Shown piece after piece: positions 11,917 to 23,506 of a stretch of 64,000 nt of DNA. Location of the stretch: contig JADLZK010008580.1 of assembly GCA_015847255.1 (NCBI GenBank), positions 16,639-80,638 of the forward strand, read 5' to 3'. How positions within the stretch are numbered: the stretch's first letter is position 1; every line of letters starts with the position of its first letter. Under the pieces are notes generated by a model. It made no database searches. It was not told the DNA's origin and saw nothing but the letters and a program-made list of their open reading frames with translations. Source of the stretch: Hyparrhenia diplandra (taxonomy: Eukaryota; Streptophyta; Magnoliopsida; Poales; Poaceae). Both the position numbers and the translations under genes were made by a program.

Positions 11917-12154
11917 TCCTTCCCAAAATAACTGCACATCTCACTTTTTAAGTAGTTAACTTTTTAAAATTTTGACTATGAATATAGAAAATAATATCAG
12001 CATTTGCATCTACAAAAAAGATTATTACTAAAGTATACCCCATACTCAATCTAATGATAATTATTGTACATAAAAGTATTAATATAGTTTGTTTGGTTAA
12101 ACAATTAAAAAATGACTCATCACGGGATGTATATTTATTTTTAGATAGAAGGAG
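11917..12154. mobile_element. Diverged Stowaway-like MITE
   Basis: The left side reads ATCCTTCCCAAAATAACTG and the right side TTTTTAGATAGAAGGAG followed by TA. These are complementary over much of their length and of Stowaway type, with an AT-rich core. The left TA is not clear, so the exact left boundary is uncertain. Confidence 0.4.
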
Positions 12155-14578
12155 TACGTTGTTTCAATGTGATGGACAATTTTCCAAGGGAAACGTTTCA
12201 CTTTTTTTTTTTGAAGTTAGATAGAAATCCAATTCTTTTCTTGCATTCTCGATCGTGAAACAGGAACCTAAAACTATTGCTGAGCTAGTTATCGGGGCGT
12301 ACTTGGTAATGGATCTGGTCCTTTTTTTTTTTCTTTCACAATATCACTTGGCCCTTTCTATTTTTAGTTCAAAATTACATACTTAAATTTGCTAGGTTAA
12401 ATTAAAGAGTCCTTTATCACCTCGCGTACTATATAAACCAGCAATAGAGTAGTGCATTTTCTTTGCGTCTTCTCTCAGTTTGCCATTAGTCTGTATACAA
12501 TTTATTTTTATATGTAAAGAAAAAGATGACTAGACTAGCAGAGCCAGGCCAACCATGGGCAAGGCAATTGGCAAACTGACTGTGAATGATATAGTAAGAT
12601 TTTGTGCAAGTACATACTCCTAGATCAGATCACAGCGTGTGATCACGAGCTGAGTCACATGGGAATCTTTACAAGTACGGTCAATGCCTCGTCGTCGCCG
12701 TCGTCGCTGTAGAATAGGATGCTCTGTGCATGTGTGCCCTCCAAGGTCGTGCTAAAAAGACTAAAGATTCTCGGAAAGATTAGGGGGCAAGTGGCCGTGA
12801 TCGATCCTCCCAAGAATGGTTCTCGAGGTCCAGGCATCCGGCGAGAAGATATTTTGCCTCCCGTCCCAATAGAATAGAATGCCTTCATCCTCTGCAAAAG
12901 CCAAGCCAGAGAGGCATCGACATTGGGAGCTGTCCCAGTCGCACGCAGGCATCGATCCGATGATCATGTGGTGGGTGTGGTTTTCCTGGCTTCTGCGTGT
13001 AGCATTTGGGTCGGCAGCACGAAGTCCATGTGAATTGCAATGGTATCGAGGCAAAGCCATAGGGAGAAAGAAGCTTGTTCCACTGAAACATTGTGATGTT
13101 GAACGAACGCTTCTGAATCTCAAGTATGATAATAATACGTAACTACCCGTCTGTTGTTTCTGCAAAAGAAGAAATGCCGATGCGCACGGCTCCATCAGCA
13201 AGCATGGTGGCGTGTGTTGCCATCTATTCGGCCGTCAGTTTCCGTAGGGAAGCCGGCATGGATGGACGCACGGTATCTACCCAACTGATGAAGCTGCATT
13301 AATTCCACTGTTCCATGGAGCATTGCCGTTCAGTCGATAGCAGATATTCCATTTCCCAGCTACTACTGTAGCATGTTTTTGAACAAGTCCACGGTTTTAT
13401 CACAACGTTCACACAAAAAATTCTACTAGTACTAGATAGACGATGCATGACTTCCTGAGCTATTCTAGGTTGACAGCAAGACATGGAGCCCTGGAGTAGG
13501 TACATGCCATAAAGCTAATATTTCTGTTACACAAAGTGACAGGGGGGGCTAAGTATGCCAGGACATGTTACATGTGCTGCGTCTCTGAACCACAAATCAA
13601 GAATCAAGAGCTGGACAGGGGATGATCCAAGATCCAGAAACAAGGGGGCTACCTCAGGAAACGGACACGCTCAGTACGCGTTTCCCACAGGCCACACCCC
13701 AGCAATACAGCAATGCAATTCAAGCTGGGCTGGACCGGACACTGGACAGGTATGGTACGAGATAAAACACACACACACACAATGCACCATCACTAAATCA
13801 TCATGTCCAGGTTTGTGATTTTCTTACTGCGTAAAGGCAGCAATAGTGGCTGCCTGGTTTGCTTTTATGCATATAGCTTGTGGAGGATAGCTGAGCAGGT
13901 CACTCCTATAAACTTCCCAACATATAGCTGTTCATTGATAAGGAACAATAAAAAGCTGATTCTAGAAAGAAGCACTCAACAAACTGGCGGAAATAGAAGT
14001 TTTGAATAGTGGTTGCATGAAAGGGTCACCATCAATTACTTCAACTTCCATTTAGAGTAATGCAGAAGCAAAATACAAAGACAGCATCACTTACAGGACC
14101 AAAAGATAGGTCATGAACAAAGCAGAAAATGGGAATGCTGTAGGAATATGGATAAATTCTTCACTGATTGTCATATACATACTAGTTTTTCAAAGAGAGT
14201 CAAGCTGCCACAGCAACTGAGAACACACATACTAATATAATAACCAGCCAAACCGTTCATTAAGCTTACAACATCATGAACATCAAGCATCCACAATCTT
14301 GACAATGCAAGCAAAATGGAATGGACGAAATCTTAAAACAGAGGTTCATGACTTAAAAGCAAGGATCATAATATAGTTACCATGATAGGGAGAACAGAAC
14401 AGCCGGCGATCCACCAGACAAATGAAGCATGAACTCTTCAACTGGGATAGACAGTGAACACGAAAATTCCAACCCGACTCAGCCGGGTTATATGATCAAT
14501 ATCTCTAAATAACTGAGGAGCATTCAGACATGGGCACAAAGCTGAACACCAGAAGTTGCCTTCAATTCCTCATCCCAT
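12155..14578. other. Intergenic between MITE cluster and desaturase gene
   Basis: From 13200 down to 12655 on the minus strand, two overlapping frames give protein-like strings such as EDEGILFYWDGRQNIF and ILFYSDDGDDEALTVLVKIP. A decayed gene fragment is possible, but I cannot assign a family and the frame breaks. An AC dinucleotide run lies at 13767-13780. The last ~500 bp (14080-14578) are the 3' flank, and probably the 3' UTR, of the desaturase gene on the minus strand. Confidence 0.35.
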
Positions 14579-15982
14579 CTATCCATGGGTGTTCAAAGCC
14601 TCCCAGACCAGATTCTTCGGAGCGGCGCCGCTTGTGGCGCTCCTAGCCTCCAATGCAGCAGCCCTGAGCGTCTTCCATGTGCGCACATTTGCGCCCCAGA
14701 ATGAGGCTGCAGAATAAGTGAGGCCATGCTTCTTGCAAAGGTCGCGCACGGCCGGCGCAACCTTCCGGAGGTGGCACCGAGGCAGGCGTGGAAAGAGATG
14801 GTGCTCAATCTGGAACTGCAGGCCACCATGGAACCAATCCATCCACGGAGGGCACAGGATGTCGAGCGTGCCGGCCGTCTGCTTCTCGAACCAGTCGTTC
14901 CCCTTGGGTGGGCCGACATACACATCGGAGGAGAAGTGGTTGAGGCAGAACTGGACGTGCTGAATCCCGCAGATGGTGAAGCTGAGGAGCACAAACGCGA
15001 CCCTCTCCCACCAGCTCGGCAGGGAAGCGACGAGCATGGGGTACCAGGCCCAGAACGCGGCAACCCCGGCGATCTCAAGCAACCGCTGCGGCACCCTCTT
15101 CTCGGTGAGGACGAAGACGGCGGACTGCGCAAGGAGATTGATCCTGGCGACGCACATTACCGGGTAGAAGGTCCAGTGCTGGTAGCTGATGAGGAACTTG
15201 GAGGCGGCGTCGAAGGCGAGGGTCCGCTGGTAGAAGCAGGACCAGATGTTGGCGAAGAGCTTGGGTGAGACGGCGAAGAGCGGCATGTGCTGGAGATCCG
15301 GGTCGTGGTCGAGGCTGTTGCAGGCGATGTGGTGCGTGTTGTGGTTGCACTTCCACCAGGCGATGCTGAGGCCGGTGAGGCAGTTGCCGGAGAGCACCTG
15401 GACGACGCGGTCGAGGAGCGGGTGGCCCGTGATGCGGTGGTGTCCCGAGTCGTGGCCCATCCAGCCGGACTGGATCCAGACGAAGCCGATGAGGCCGCCC
15501 GCGAGGAGGTGCGCCGAGGCGCTGGCGCAGCAGAGGACGAGGTAGAGCGCGGCGTAGAAGAGGACGACCATGAGCGCGAGCTGGACCTTGGGTGTGGGCC
15601 CGACGCGCTCGAAGAGGCCCGCGGAGGAGAGCTGCGCGAGGAGGCGGCGGAAGTCGGCGGACGCCGGGGAGACGGTGTAGTCGGAGAGGCGGCCGACGAA
15701 GAAGCGGCGGAGGAGCGGGCGCGCCGACGGAGGGTGGTACGCGGCGAACGCGTCGGTGGCGTCCTGCCCCGCCAGGGTGATGAGCGGGAGGTCCCCGCCC
15801 GGGTGGTGCGGCAGCCAGGCCGTCACGTCGTACACGTCGCCCGAGATGGAGATCCAGAGGTCGTCGGCCGACGCGTGCGCGCGGAGCTCCTTGGAGGAGA
15901 TCATGCGCACGTCGCCGTCGCCGGCGCCCGCGCCCGTGGCGGAGTCTCCGGGGGCCGGCATTGCGTCGACGGAGGGCGGCAT
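14579..15982 (-). CDS. SLD1-like: Delta-8 fatty-acid/sphingolipid desaturase (cytochrome b5 fusion)
   Basis: 467 residues, single exon, intact. An N-terminal cytochrome b5 domain (about residues 26-105) carries HPGG at 60-63, with heme ligands H60 and probably H83. A membrane desaturase domain follows with the three histidine boxes: HDSGHH (177-182), HNTHH (214-218) and QIEHH (391-395). The third box has Q in place of the first H, which is diagnostic of front-end b5-fusion desaturases. Hydrophobic stretches near 133-172 and 300-345 fit ER membrane spans. In higher plants this architecture corresponds to sphingoid long-chain-base delta-8 desaturases, which put a cis or trans double bond into ceramide bases using electrons passed through the fused b5. 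Length is normal for the family (~450 aa). A second Met at residue 8 is an alternative start. The minus-strand leader (15983-16090) is GC-rich. Regiospecificity is inferred from the family. Confidence 0.93.
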   Translation of the reverse strand: MPPSVDAMPAPGDSATGAGAGDGDVRMISSKELRAHASADDLWISISGDVYDVTAWLPHHPGGDLPLITLAGQDATDAFAAYHPPSARPLLRRFFVGRLSDYTVSPASADFRRLLAQLSSAGLFERVGPTPKVQLALMVVLFYAALYLVLCCASASAHLLAGGLIGFVWIQSGWMGHDSGHHRITGHPLLDRVVQVLSGNCLTGLSIAWWKCNHNTHHIACNSLDHDPDLQHMPLFAVSPKLFANIWSCFYQRTLAFDAASKFLISYQHWTFYPVMCVARINLLAQSAVFVLTEKRVPQRLLEIAGVAAFWAWYPMLVASLPSWWERVAFVLLSFTICGIQHVQFCLNHFSSDVYVGPPKGNDWFEKQTAGTLDILCPPWMDWFHGGLQFQIEHHLFPRLPRCHLRKVAPAVRDLCKKHGLTYSAASFWGANVRTWKTLRAAALEARSATSGAAPKNLVWEALNTHG

Positions 15983-16132
15983 TGCGCGGCCGTGGTGCTG
16001 ATTCGGGACGGGAGGGAGGGAGGGGAATTGGGGAGGAGATCGGATCTTAAGGTGGCGGTGTTTTGTCGTGAGGGAGGAGGGACGAAAAAAAAATGAAGAA
16101 TATCCGTGTCATCTCGCTGTTTGATGGGCTGG

Positions 16133-16160
16133 TTTTTTTTTTTTTTTTTTTTTTTTTTTT
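16133..16160. repeat. Poly(T) tract of 28 bases
   Basis: An uninterrupted T run about 150 bp upstream of the desaturase start (A-run on the gene's strand). It could be the tail of an old retroposon insertion or a promoter poly(dA:dT) tract; no target duplication was identified. Confidence 0.9.
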
Positions 16161-16610
16161 CCGAAGGGCTAGCTGTTGGGTTGGGTGGTTCAAAGCGAGG
16201 CCGCGGGTAGCTCGGTTTTACGGCGTGACGGGTGACGCGCTCGCGCAGGTAGGCGGACCATCGTTCTTTTTTTTTTTTCTGAGGGAAATAAGAAAAACCG
16301 TTCTTTTCTTGTCTTTTTGCTCACATGTCGCGCTCTAAATAAGAATTAAGAATCTTTTTTATGATACCCGTACAAACGCGCAAACGGTCATAACATGAGC
16401 TTATATTATATTCACCCAAAAAAAATCTCAAATTATGAAGTCATTGTAAGTGCCTCGTTATCAAGGGAGTATGTTACATCGTTTGCTGACTGCAAAGATA
16501 TCACCATTAATAAATCATGTATAAGTCAAAAAAAAAAGAAAATGAGCAGCTACGTCAAATTAAGAACTTGAACTCAATTCGTATAGTTCAATAAGAATGA
16601 AACCGACATT
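16161..16610. other. Upstream flank of desaturase gene
   Basis: Contains a further T run (16267-16278) and AT-rich sequence. No ORF or recognisable element. Confidence 0.4.
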
Positions 16611-16746
16611 ATAAAAAAAAGACAAGAATGAAACAAGGGGTGAGGAGAGACTTGAGATCCTTAGCCCCTAAGATTCCTCATAAAAAAGACAAGATTTAAA
16701 CATGGGGTGAGAAAGACTTAGAGATCCTTAGCCCCTAACGTTCCTA
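16611..16746. repeat. ~68-bp tandem duplication, two copies
   Basis: Unit 1 (about 16611-16679) and unit 2 (about 16680-16746) share the A-rich start followed by GACAAGA, then GGGGTGAG, and later GATCCTTAGCCCCTAA. They differ by several substitutions. No function apparent. Confidence 0.7.
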
Positions 16747-17459
16747 GGGACTCAAGGTTCATTGTTGGTTTAGCAAATTAAGGTGATCTGAGGTGATTAG
16801 CACGGTGTTCGTGTATAAACTAGCATAATCCCTAGGTAAAATTTGGTGCTCAATTATAAGGGAGTTGTATGCAAGGATTTAAAAGAGAATCACATCATTC
16901 TAGCCAGGAGCGAATAAATTAGGTTGGCCCATGTATGTTCGATGAGGAATTTGGATATTATGGTGGACTTTGAGGAGACCAAATCTCTAGCGTAATTAGA
17001 GCATCTCGTCTCCTAGGTATGATGATCAAGGTGGTGGGAAAGCAATTGAGAGATTTCCTTGAAATGGAAACGGAAGAGGATGCCATAGGGTGCCATAGTC
17101 ATGCTTTCAATTGAATCAGGAGCCTTTATGCTATAATGTTGATCTTATGACGTATCTTCGGTTTTGTGAATGTCTAGTTACATTGGTGCTAAGGGTGGTA
17201 AATATTGACACTCCGATTGGTATCACGCTTCAAATATCCATTTTATATACCTTAGCATTGTTTTGCTATTAATATCTCACCCAAAAAAATTATCTATACA
17301 CATGTGATGAATTGATCCAAACTCTACGAAGCACATATGTAGGGGAAGCTAATATTACCAAAACCGAAGTTAAAATGTTTGTCCAACCTTATTTCCTAGC
17401 TAAAATGCTTTAGACAAGCAATTCAAGTTCAAATTGAATGTATTCCATATATTTGTGAA
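16747..17459. other. Intergenic, no gene recognised
   Basis: AT-rich sequence without a sustained frame or clear element ends. Confidence 0.4.
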
Positions 17460-18010
17460 GGTTGTCATCAATTACCATAAAGGGGAAGATTGAAGTTCCT
17501 TGTTTGATTTTGGATAATTGATGAAACCTCTCAATGCCAATCCTTTGCTCCAAGTGTGCTTATGAGATATGATTGCATATGGTGTGGAGCAAGATTATAT
17601 TCGACATGGACATGGTGGACATGGTGCAATGATCAAGCTCGAGGATGAAGAAAGAGAAAAACAAAAGACCCAAGGAGATCAAGGCAAAGGTATCTTGATA
17701 AGTTCAAGGATGAAGAAAGAGAAAAACAAAAGACCCATGGAGATCAAGGCAAATGTATCTTGATAGGGCTTTTGGTTTCGTGATCAAGACACATAGAGAG
17801 TGTGATCACATTTAGGGTTGATAACCATACTATGAAGAGGGGTGAAGGAATTCGGTTATCAAAGTGCCACTAGATGATCTAACTCATTCATATGCATTTA
17901 GATTCTAGTATGTGACTAAATCCCTTGCAAAATGTTTTTGAAAAATGCTAACACATGTGCAGAATTTCACCACCTACTACAAAAATGGTGGACTTCTCAT
18001 AGTGTTTTTA
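17460..18010. mobile_element. LTR-like retrotransposon fragment
   Basis: The style of the sequence (direct phrases such as GATAATTGATGAAACCTCTC and CTTTGCTCCAAGTGTGCTTA, and a GA-rich tandem block) resembles LTR or untranslated leader DNA of grass retrotransposons. No PBS, gag or pol is present, and ends are not defined. Confidence 0.3.
17643..17768. repeat. 65-bp tandem duplication, two copies
   Basis: GGATGAAGAAAGAGAAAAAC begins at 17643 and again at 17708. Both copies then read CAAAAGACCC and GGAGATCAAGGCAAA, and end TATCTTGATA. The second copy has three substitutions or so, so the duplication is fairly recent. Confidence 0.85.
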
Positions 18011-18778
18011 GTTAGTAATAAAACACTACCATTAGTTATAGCACATGGGAATATCACTAGGAGACATTTAGCAGGAAAAAAATTATACTAAATTGTGAAT
18101 GCCAAAAACACTAGGAGTAGCCTACGTCACTAGGAGAAATCTAAAATTTTGGTTGTGACTTTACTAGGTTGATCAATTGTTTTTTTTTCATTTTTACTTT
18201 TGCCATAAGATCGAAAACAAGATCCAATCATTTATATCCTTTGAGCTTTGTCGATTATGTACCCTTTTGGATCAAATGAGTAGCACACAACTAAGATGAG
18301 CAATAGTGAGCAACACCATAAGAAGAAGGTTCATTCGTGAAAAGACAATTGTGAAGAAGGGTTGCATTGAGAAGAAAATTTGTGATGCCTTGGGTTGTCT
18401 AACTATGCATGTGTACTGGATGATTATTTTGGGCTCCTTATGTTTGTATGGAAGTTATGTTTGGATGAGTATGCAAATATTTAATTCTCACTTATCTTGG
18501 TTGTCACAATTGTGATTTTTTTTTGGATACATTGTAAATTTATTGTATTTATTGTAAAATTTTCATGTGCACACATACAAGTTGTCACTGTGGAACCAGA
18601 GGAAAAATTCAAATTTTTGATGCAACACACGGGCTATCACAGCGTGGTACCAGAGGAAAGGCTAGGCTTTTTTTTTATGTATTCTTCACTTAGGGCAAAA
18701 GAATTATTTCTGCTAGCTAGTAGGAGAATAGACAGCAGGGAAAAGAAATTTCTTGTAATGACCTGGAGAACTTTAGAC
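18011..18778. other. Intergenic, no gene recognised
   Basis: AT-rich. CACCTACTACAAAAATGG at 17970-17987 just before this stretch resembles a CACTA-type terminus, but no partner end was found. Confidence 0.35.
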
Positions 18779-19141
18779 CCTGTTTGGTTAATTGGGCCCT
18801 ACTTGGTTGAAAAGTCCTAGCATTAGTCCTAGCACTTCTTTTAGTCGACTTTTTTGAAAAAAAAAAAGACTCTTCAAGAGTTACTTCTAGGAATTTTAGT
18901 AAAAAGTTTCAAAAAAGCCCCTCCTTGTTTGGTTTTAGGGACTAAAAGTGATTTTTTAGTCTCAATAGCAAAAAAAGTCCCTAAAACTAAATAGGGTTTT
19001 AGTCTTAGGACTTTTAGAAAAACATTCAACGAGGTGCTTCTAGGGACTTTTAGTAAAAAAAATCTTTAAAAAATCCTTTCCTATTTATTTTCTAGGGACT
19101 TTTTTAGTTCCAACATGAAAAGTCTCTGAAACCAAACATAT
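18779..19141. mobile_element. Tourist/Harbinger-like MITE
   Basis: Flanks carry CCTGTTTGGTT on the left and, inverted, the complementary AACCAAACA on the right. The interior is rich in AGGGACTTTTAGT and its complement ACTAAAAGTCCCT, giving a strong stem-loop potential. No coding capacity. Target duplication could not be fixed, so ends are approximate. Confidence 0.5.
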
Positions 19142-20221
19142 CCGCTCTCACATTGTTCGATTTGCCCGAGAAGAAAGCCGCGCCCTACGCCACTGCATTG
19201 TCGAAGAAGAAGCGTGTTAGTTGGGCCAGCACTCAAAGGGCATCGCTAGAGCTTAGTCGAGCCATGGAGCTAGAGCCAGGCCGGAGAGTGCATGAGGAAT
19301 CTGACGCAAGGAAGATGAAGCCCCGTGTGGCCGCAGCAGAGAAGATAATGTGCGTATTGGGGCCTAAGCGGAAGAGGCCTGCGGGTGGAAAAAGCTACGC
19401 TTGTGTGCGCGTAGTTTAGCGGCCTCCATATTATATTTAGATGCATAGCAAAACAGATATACGAGAAAAATTAGCCTTATTGCATTCTTAGCCTTTGTTT
19501 TTCATGTCATAATCATAGGTTCACGGAGAATACATGTAGGAGAAAATATGTTTTGCTACAGTATTGTATCAGGTAGAGATAGCAGATTCGTTTCACTATC
19601 GTAACTAATACTGTAACAATGTTGTGAATGTCTATATCGTCAAAGCAGTTATGCTCGGTAGAAAAGTCGGAGACTGGCATTTAGCTATAGATTGGTGATG
19701 GTTTCAACAATTATATTGATGTAGAGTTTGTCGTGCAAATAACGTGTTGTAAACAAACGTGCTAGTGATTATGATGTTTCTCTCTCGGTCTCTAAACAAT
19801 GAACACTACAGGTTCCAACGCATAGATTGTACAGCTAAGACCTACGAATTTTTATAGTAAATAAAAGTCCTCCTTTGGAGTCTATTTACTTTACAACATC
19901 AACTATTTTTCTGAATTTATATATATAGAGAGAAGTTATATGTGTTAGATTAGATAGATGGATACTACTTATGGATATGGACATGTAGCGTAAATCCAAA
20001 CGTGTCCACGGTTGCCATGCATGAGTGCAGTCCTACACCGAGTTTTCGTGTGGATGGACGTGTCCACGATTGCCATGAGTACACAGTCCCTACCTACCGA
20101 AAATTTTGCTTGAATACATATATTGTCGATCCGATCGACACGGCCCCGCACCCTCACGCTCATCCTCCTCCGTGCCGCTCGTCGCAGCCGATTGCCGCGG
20201 CTGCTTGAAGAAGCATCGATC
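19142..20221. other. 5' flank of first MATH-BTB gene
   Basis: An open frame at 19153-19419 is unremarkable and unassigned. Close to the gene, ACGTGTCCACG(G/A)TTGCCATG occurs twice (about 20003 and 20058). The frame open from 20123 continues into the MATH-BTB gene but lacks family similarity before 20222. Confidence 0.4.
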
Positions 20222-21259
20222 ATGGCCGCCGCCGCCGCCGAAGCCAGAGCCGCATGTGACATCTACAGAACTCGGGACGTACAGGGCTTCCACTTCCGGG
20301 TGAGCCACCGTGCTACCAGGAATCTCGCCGCCGGCCAGTACGTCGAGAAGGTCTTGCCATTAGTCAACGGATTCAAGGTCACCGCAAGATTCTGGCCCCG
20401 CTGGGAAGCCTTCATCATCAAACTCTCCATCGTCATCACCAGCTTGTTCCAACAACCCAAGCTCCAAGCTCCCAAGGTGGCCGCGGCAAGCATAGAGCTA
20501 CGGACCAGGGACGGGCTGCCGGTTCGCACCGGGACACAGCAGCCTGAAACCGTCACGGAAGATTGTTTCGGAGGAACCATCCTCTATGTAGACAGAGACG
20601 AAGTCGAGAAGGATTGCCTCGTGGACGACCACTTCACCGCGATTTGCACCGTGGCCATCTTAAGAGACTGGCCGCCATTGGACTTCCCCTTTCCTTACAA
20701 TCTAGGAAGCGTTATATTCAACATGCCAGATCTCAGCGACGTTTCCTTCCAAGTAGGAGGACACACTTTCAAAGCGCACCGCCTTGTTCTCGCCGCTTGC
20801 TCGCCGGTGTTCAGGACGATGCTATTCGGCGACATGGATGAGAGCAGGGCAAGCCCCATTGCCATCCAAGACGAGACGATCAGACCAAGCACCTTTGGTT
20901 TCATGCTCTATTACATGTACCACAATGTGCTGCCGCCGGCTGCTGACGGGATGGACGATGCCGCTGAAATGATGGAGTGTCAGCGTTTGTTTGTAGCTGC
21001 CGATATGTATGGGTTGGACAAGCTGAAAGAGACGTGCGAGGAGATGATGTTCGCTGGCATTAAGACATCCACGGTGCTGTCGATCATGGAGTTCGCGGAA
21101 GAGCGTACACGCCCTAGACTAAAGGCCAAGTGCCTTGATTTCCTTACGGTTTCTGGAAACTTCCAAGAGGTGGCTGCAACTCAAGAGTACCTTGATTTAA
21201 TGACCAAGGTCCCGTCTTTGCTAGCCCAAGTACGGCTATCAATCAACGAAAGATCATGA
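20222..21259 (+). CDS. MATH-BTB domain protein (BPM-like CUL3 substrate adaptor)
   Basis: 345 residues from the Met at 20222, which sits just before an Ala-rich start typical of the grass family; the longer frame from 20123 adds unrelated residues. A MATH domain spans about residues 18-148, with FHFRVSHRATRN and the DHFTAICTVAI end strand. A BTB/POZ domain spans about 170-275 with the hallmark SDVSFQVGGHTFKAHRLVLAA, followed by SPVFRTMLFG and YMYHNVLP. The C-terminal BPM-type helical tail carries CLDFL. Single exon, no defects. Proteins of this family bring substrates to CUL3 ubiquitin ligases through the BTB domain, with MATH binding the substrate; this role is inferred. A paralogue lies 5 kb downstream on the same strand. 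Confidence 0.93.
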   Translation: MAAAAAEARAACDIYRTRDVQGFHFRVSHRATRNLAAGQYVEKVLPLVNGFKVTARFWPRWEAFIIKLSIVITSLFQQPKLQAPKVAAASIELRTRDGLPVRTGTQQPETVTEDCFGGTILYVDRDEVEKDCLVDDHFTAICTVAILRDWPPLDFPFPYNLGSVIFNMPDLSDVSFQVGGHTFKAHRLVLAACSPVFRTMLFGDMDESRASPIAIQDETIRPSTFGFMLYYMYHNVLPPAADGMDDAAEMMECQRLFVAADMYGLDKLKETCEEMMFAGIKTSTVLSIMEFAEERTRPRLKAKCLDFLTVSGNFQEVAATQEYLDLMTKVPSLLAQVRLSINERS

Positions 21260-21999
21260 CACCGATGAGTTGGGACTGGGAGGATATATTTGGTGGTGTA
21301 TCATAGAGCCTTCGATCCGATAAGATCGATTGTGGTGTCCATGTTTATATATAGCGTTAAAATTATGTTTTGCTAGCAGGTACATTTAAGTTTCTAGTCT
21401 TGTGTTATTTACTATTATTCTGTCGAAGAATTATGCGGGCGTCACTAGCTTTTTCAAAGACCTGCAAAATTAAACTATAACTGTTCAGAGTCAGCTCCGC
21501 TAAGAGCATCTCCAAGAGAAGACTAATAACACTCATTAACGGAGCTGACTCTTAACGGAGCTGACTCTTAGCGGAGCTGACACTGAAGAAGACCTATGTA
21601 GACGGGTCTTTCGTAGCCGCTAGAATGACTAATGGTACAAATAATTATCACCGCCAGGGGTAGGCCCAAACGGATGGTTAAACGTTAAACAGTGTTAGTA
21701 ATGCATGCCAAATAGATCATGACTAGGGTCTGGGTCGGAATTTCTTAATAGGCTGCAGATCAGACGGTTATGCTTCATTCTGGCATGATCAAAATCGCCC
21801 TCTTGTGAAACTATAGTGCCATTATGGCATCAATAATGCTCTAACTTGGGCGCCCGTCGTGTTATGGATGCCGTGCGAGCCCACTAGAGAGGCTTGGCTC
21901 TCTATTCCTGCATCGTGCTCTCACGTCGTGTCACATGCCCCATCTCCACTTTCCACACAAGCACCGTCTGCGAACACATGGTTGATTTAGGTCACATGT
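21260..21999. other. 3' flank of first MATH-BTB gene
   Basis: Includes the probable 3' UTR just after the stop, then the repeat at 21485-21585 and a possible ~340-bp MITE (21503-21842) with weak AGAGCAT ends. No gene. Confidence 0.4.
21485..21585. repeat. 16-bp tandem repeat with inverted partner
   Basis: AACGGAGCTGACTCTT occurs at 21538 and 21554, with a variant at about 21570. The inverted form AGAGTCAGCTCCGCTAAG lies at about 21488-21505, so the region can fold as a stem-loop. It sits near GAGCATCTCCAAGAG (21504), a motif common at grass MITE ends; the downstream ATAATGCTCTAACTT at about 21832 may be its partner. Confidence 0.6.
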
Positions 22000-22420
22000 G
22001 TTTAGTTTTGTGATTGAGTGATTGTCAACGATCAACATTTTAATTCTATTTTCCTTTATTCTTTATGCTTGGCTATGTTCACCAAAGACACGTGGAGTGT
22101 GTCGAAGACGTATCTCTTGGTTCGTGTTGTGCGGTGTGGAGCTCGAGAGATGGTAGCTAACGGCGAGGTGAAGGGGCCAAGGAGGGACGTGCCGGGCCGA
22201 CGGACCGCGGAGGTGAAGGACGGACGTGAGGCTTGGGACCGAGGGACCGGATTGCCGGGTGGCTAGCCATGGTGGTCGACATCCGGGACATCGACGGATG
22301 CAAGAGGGCGTGGGAGGACCGTGTCGATCGGGTCAAGACGGCGGCGGCGTGTGGCGAGCGGGGAGCTCGGATGACTTGGCGACTTCGGGCGGTCAAGACG
22401 GCGATGACACGTGTCGAGGA

Positions 22421-22555
22421 GGTTTGGTGGTTTGTCCTCAAAACCATCGGCGCTGGGTTTCGTGGTTTGGGCCTCAAAACCACGGGTGCGGGTTTGTGGT
22501 TTGAGCCTCAAAACCATCGGCGGGTTTCACGGGTTTGAGCCTCAAAACCCGGGGC
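22421..22555. repeat. ~35-bp tandem repeat, four copies
   Basis: Four units share TGGTTTG followed by CCTCAAAACC, spaced about 32-37 bp (cores near 22433, 22469, 22504 and 22539), with intervening CATCGGCG or CACGGGTG. Part of the presumed LTR. Confidence 0.75.
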
Positions 22556-23006
22556 GTTCCGGTGGACGGAAGGGCGGCGGCACGTGGCGGCATCACGGGA
22601 GATTGCATGGAGCAAGGCTGCGAGATGAGGAGGCGCGGTGGTCGTCGGATCAAATTATCTCGAGTCGGACTAAATTAGTCTTAGGGTTAGCGGTTCGGCT
22701 CATATGTATCTAGGGGTAGTGTGGGAAAGAGGATTTCGGACTATATGTGGAGGATGACAACCTCCTCCCCTCTTTGCCTCTCTTATTTTTGTTTTTATTT
22801 TTTCCAATTTTTAGGGTTCTTGTTTAGAGGTCCAAGAACAAAATTGTGGATATTTTGTCTTTGTGATTTTTCGTTCGTAGGAAGAGTGGCCCTTAGTCCA
22901 CTCATGACCTCTCGGGATTTGTCACTTTGATCCGTGATTTTGTTCCTCGCGATTACGGCTTGAGCGGCGTTTTCTTTTTCTCTTATTGTGATTTGATTTT
23001 CCCGGA

Positions 23007-23506
23007 CTTAGACCATCTCGCGGCGCGCACGCTTAACGCCCTCCTCCGTGTAGCGCGGTAGCGCAAAAAATCTCTCGGCGGGGTACTTTATCCGTCCCGT
23101 CGTCGTCCCGTAGGGCGCTACCTTCCGCCGGGCTGCGGGGCGTGGCGGGCCTCCGCTCGACCAAGGTGGGCTCCGCCGTTGGCAGCGCGTGAGAGAGGGA
23201 GGAGAGAGGTGATAACATGCTGGGCCCCACTGTTTCAAATATCTAGAAATGTTATAACTCATAAAGCGAAAAGACCAAATTAAATTCGATTGCACCATTA
23301 AATTCGTCTTAACAAATACTTGAAAACTAGATCTCTCTTGGATATATTTAGATAAACTTATAAGTGGACCCCAATGATGGTAGATGGTATAGAGTAGGGA
23401 TATAAAGAAGGATGAGTGCGGAGAAATTACTGTAAAGTCGAGAATCTTGATGACTAGGATGTATAGAGAAGGTAAATAGAGGAACATGAGTGCGGATAGT
23501 CTTAGA
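23007..23506. mobile_element. MITE-like insertion nested in the LTR
   Basis: The left end reads CTTAGACCATCTCGCGGC. The right end, inverted, reads CTAAGACTATCCGCACTC. The imperfect terminal repeat and ~500-bp length suggest a non-autonomous DNA transposon. No clear target duplication. Confidence 0.4.

Noticed and set aside
12655..13201. Minus-strand frames with protein-like strings near 12.7-13.2 kb
   Set aside because: Interrupted across frames and not assignable to a family; mentioned only as a possible remnant.
13767..13780. AC-repeat as a candidate regulatory Z-DNA element
   Set aside because: Only about seven dinucleotides; a common short microsatellite.
15287..16096. Plus-strand ORF of 269 codons opposite the desaturase
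   Set aside because: It is the antisense shadow of a GC-rich conserved gene; its translation is Glu/Arg/Val-rich with no domain.
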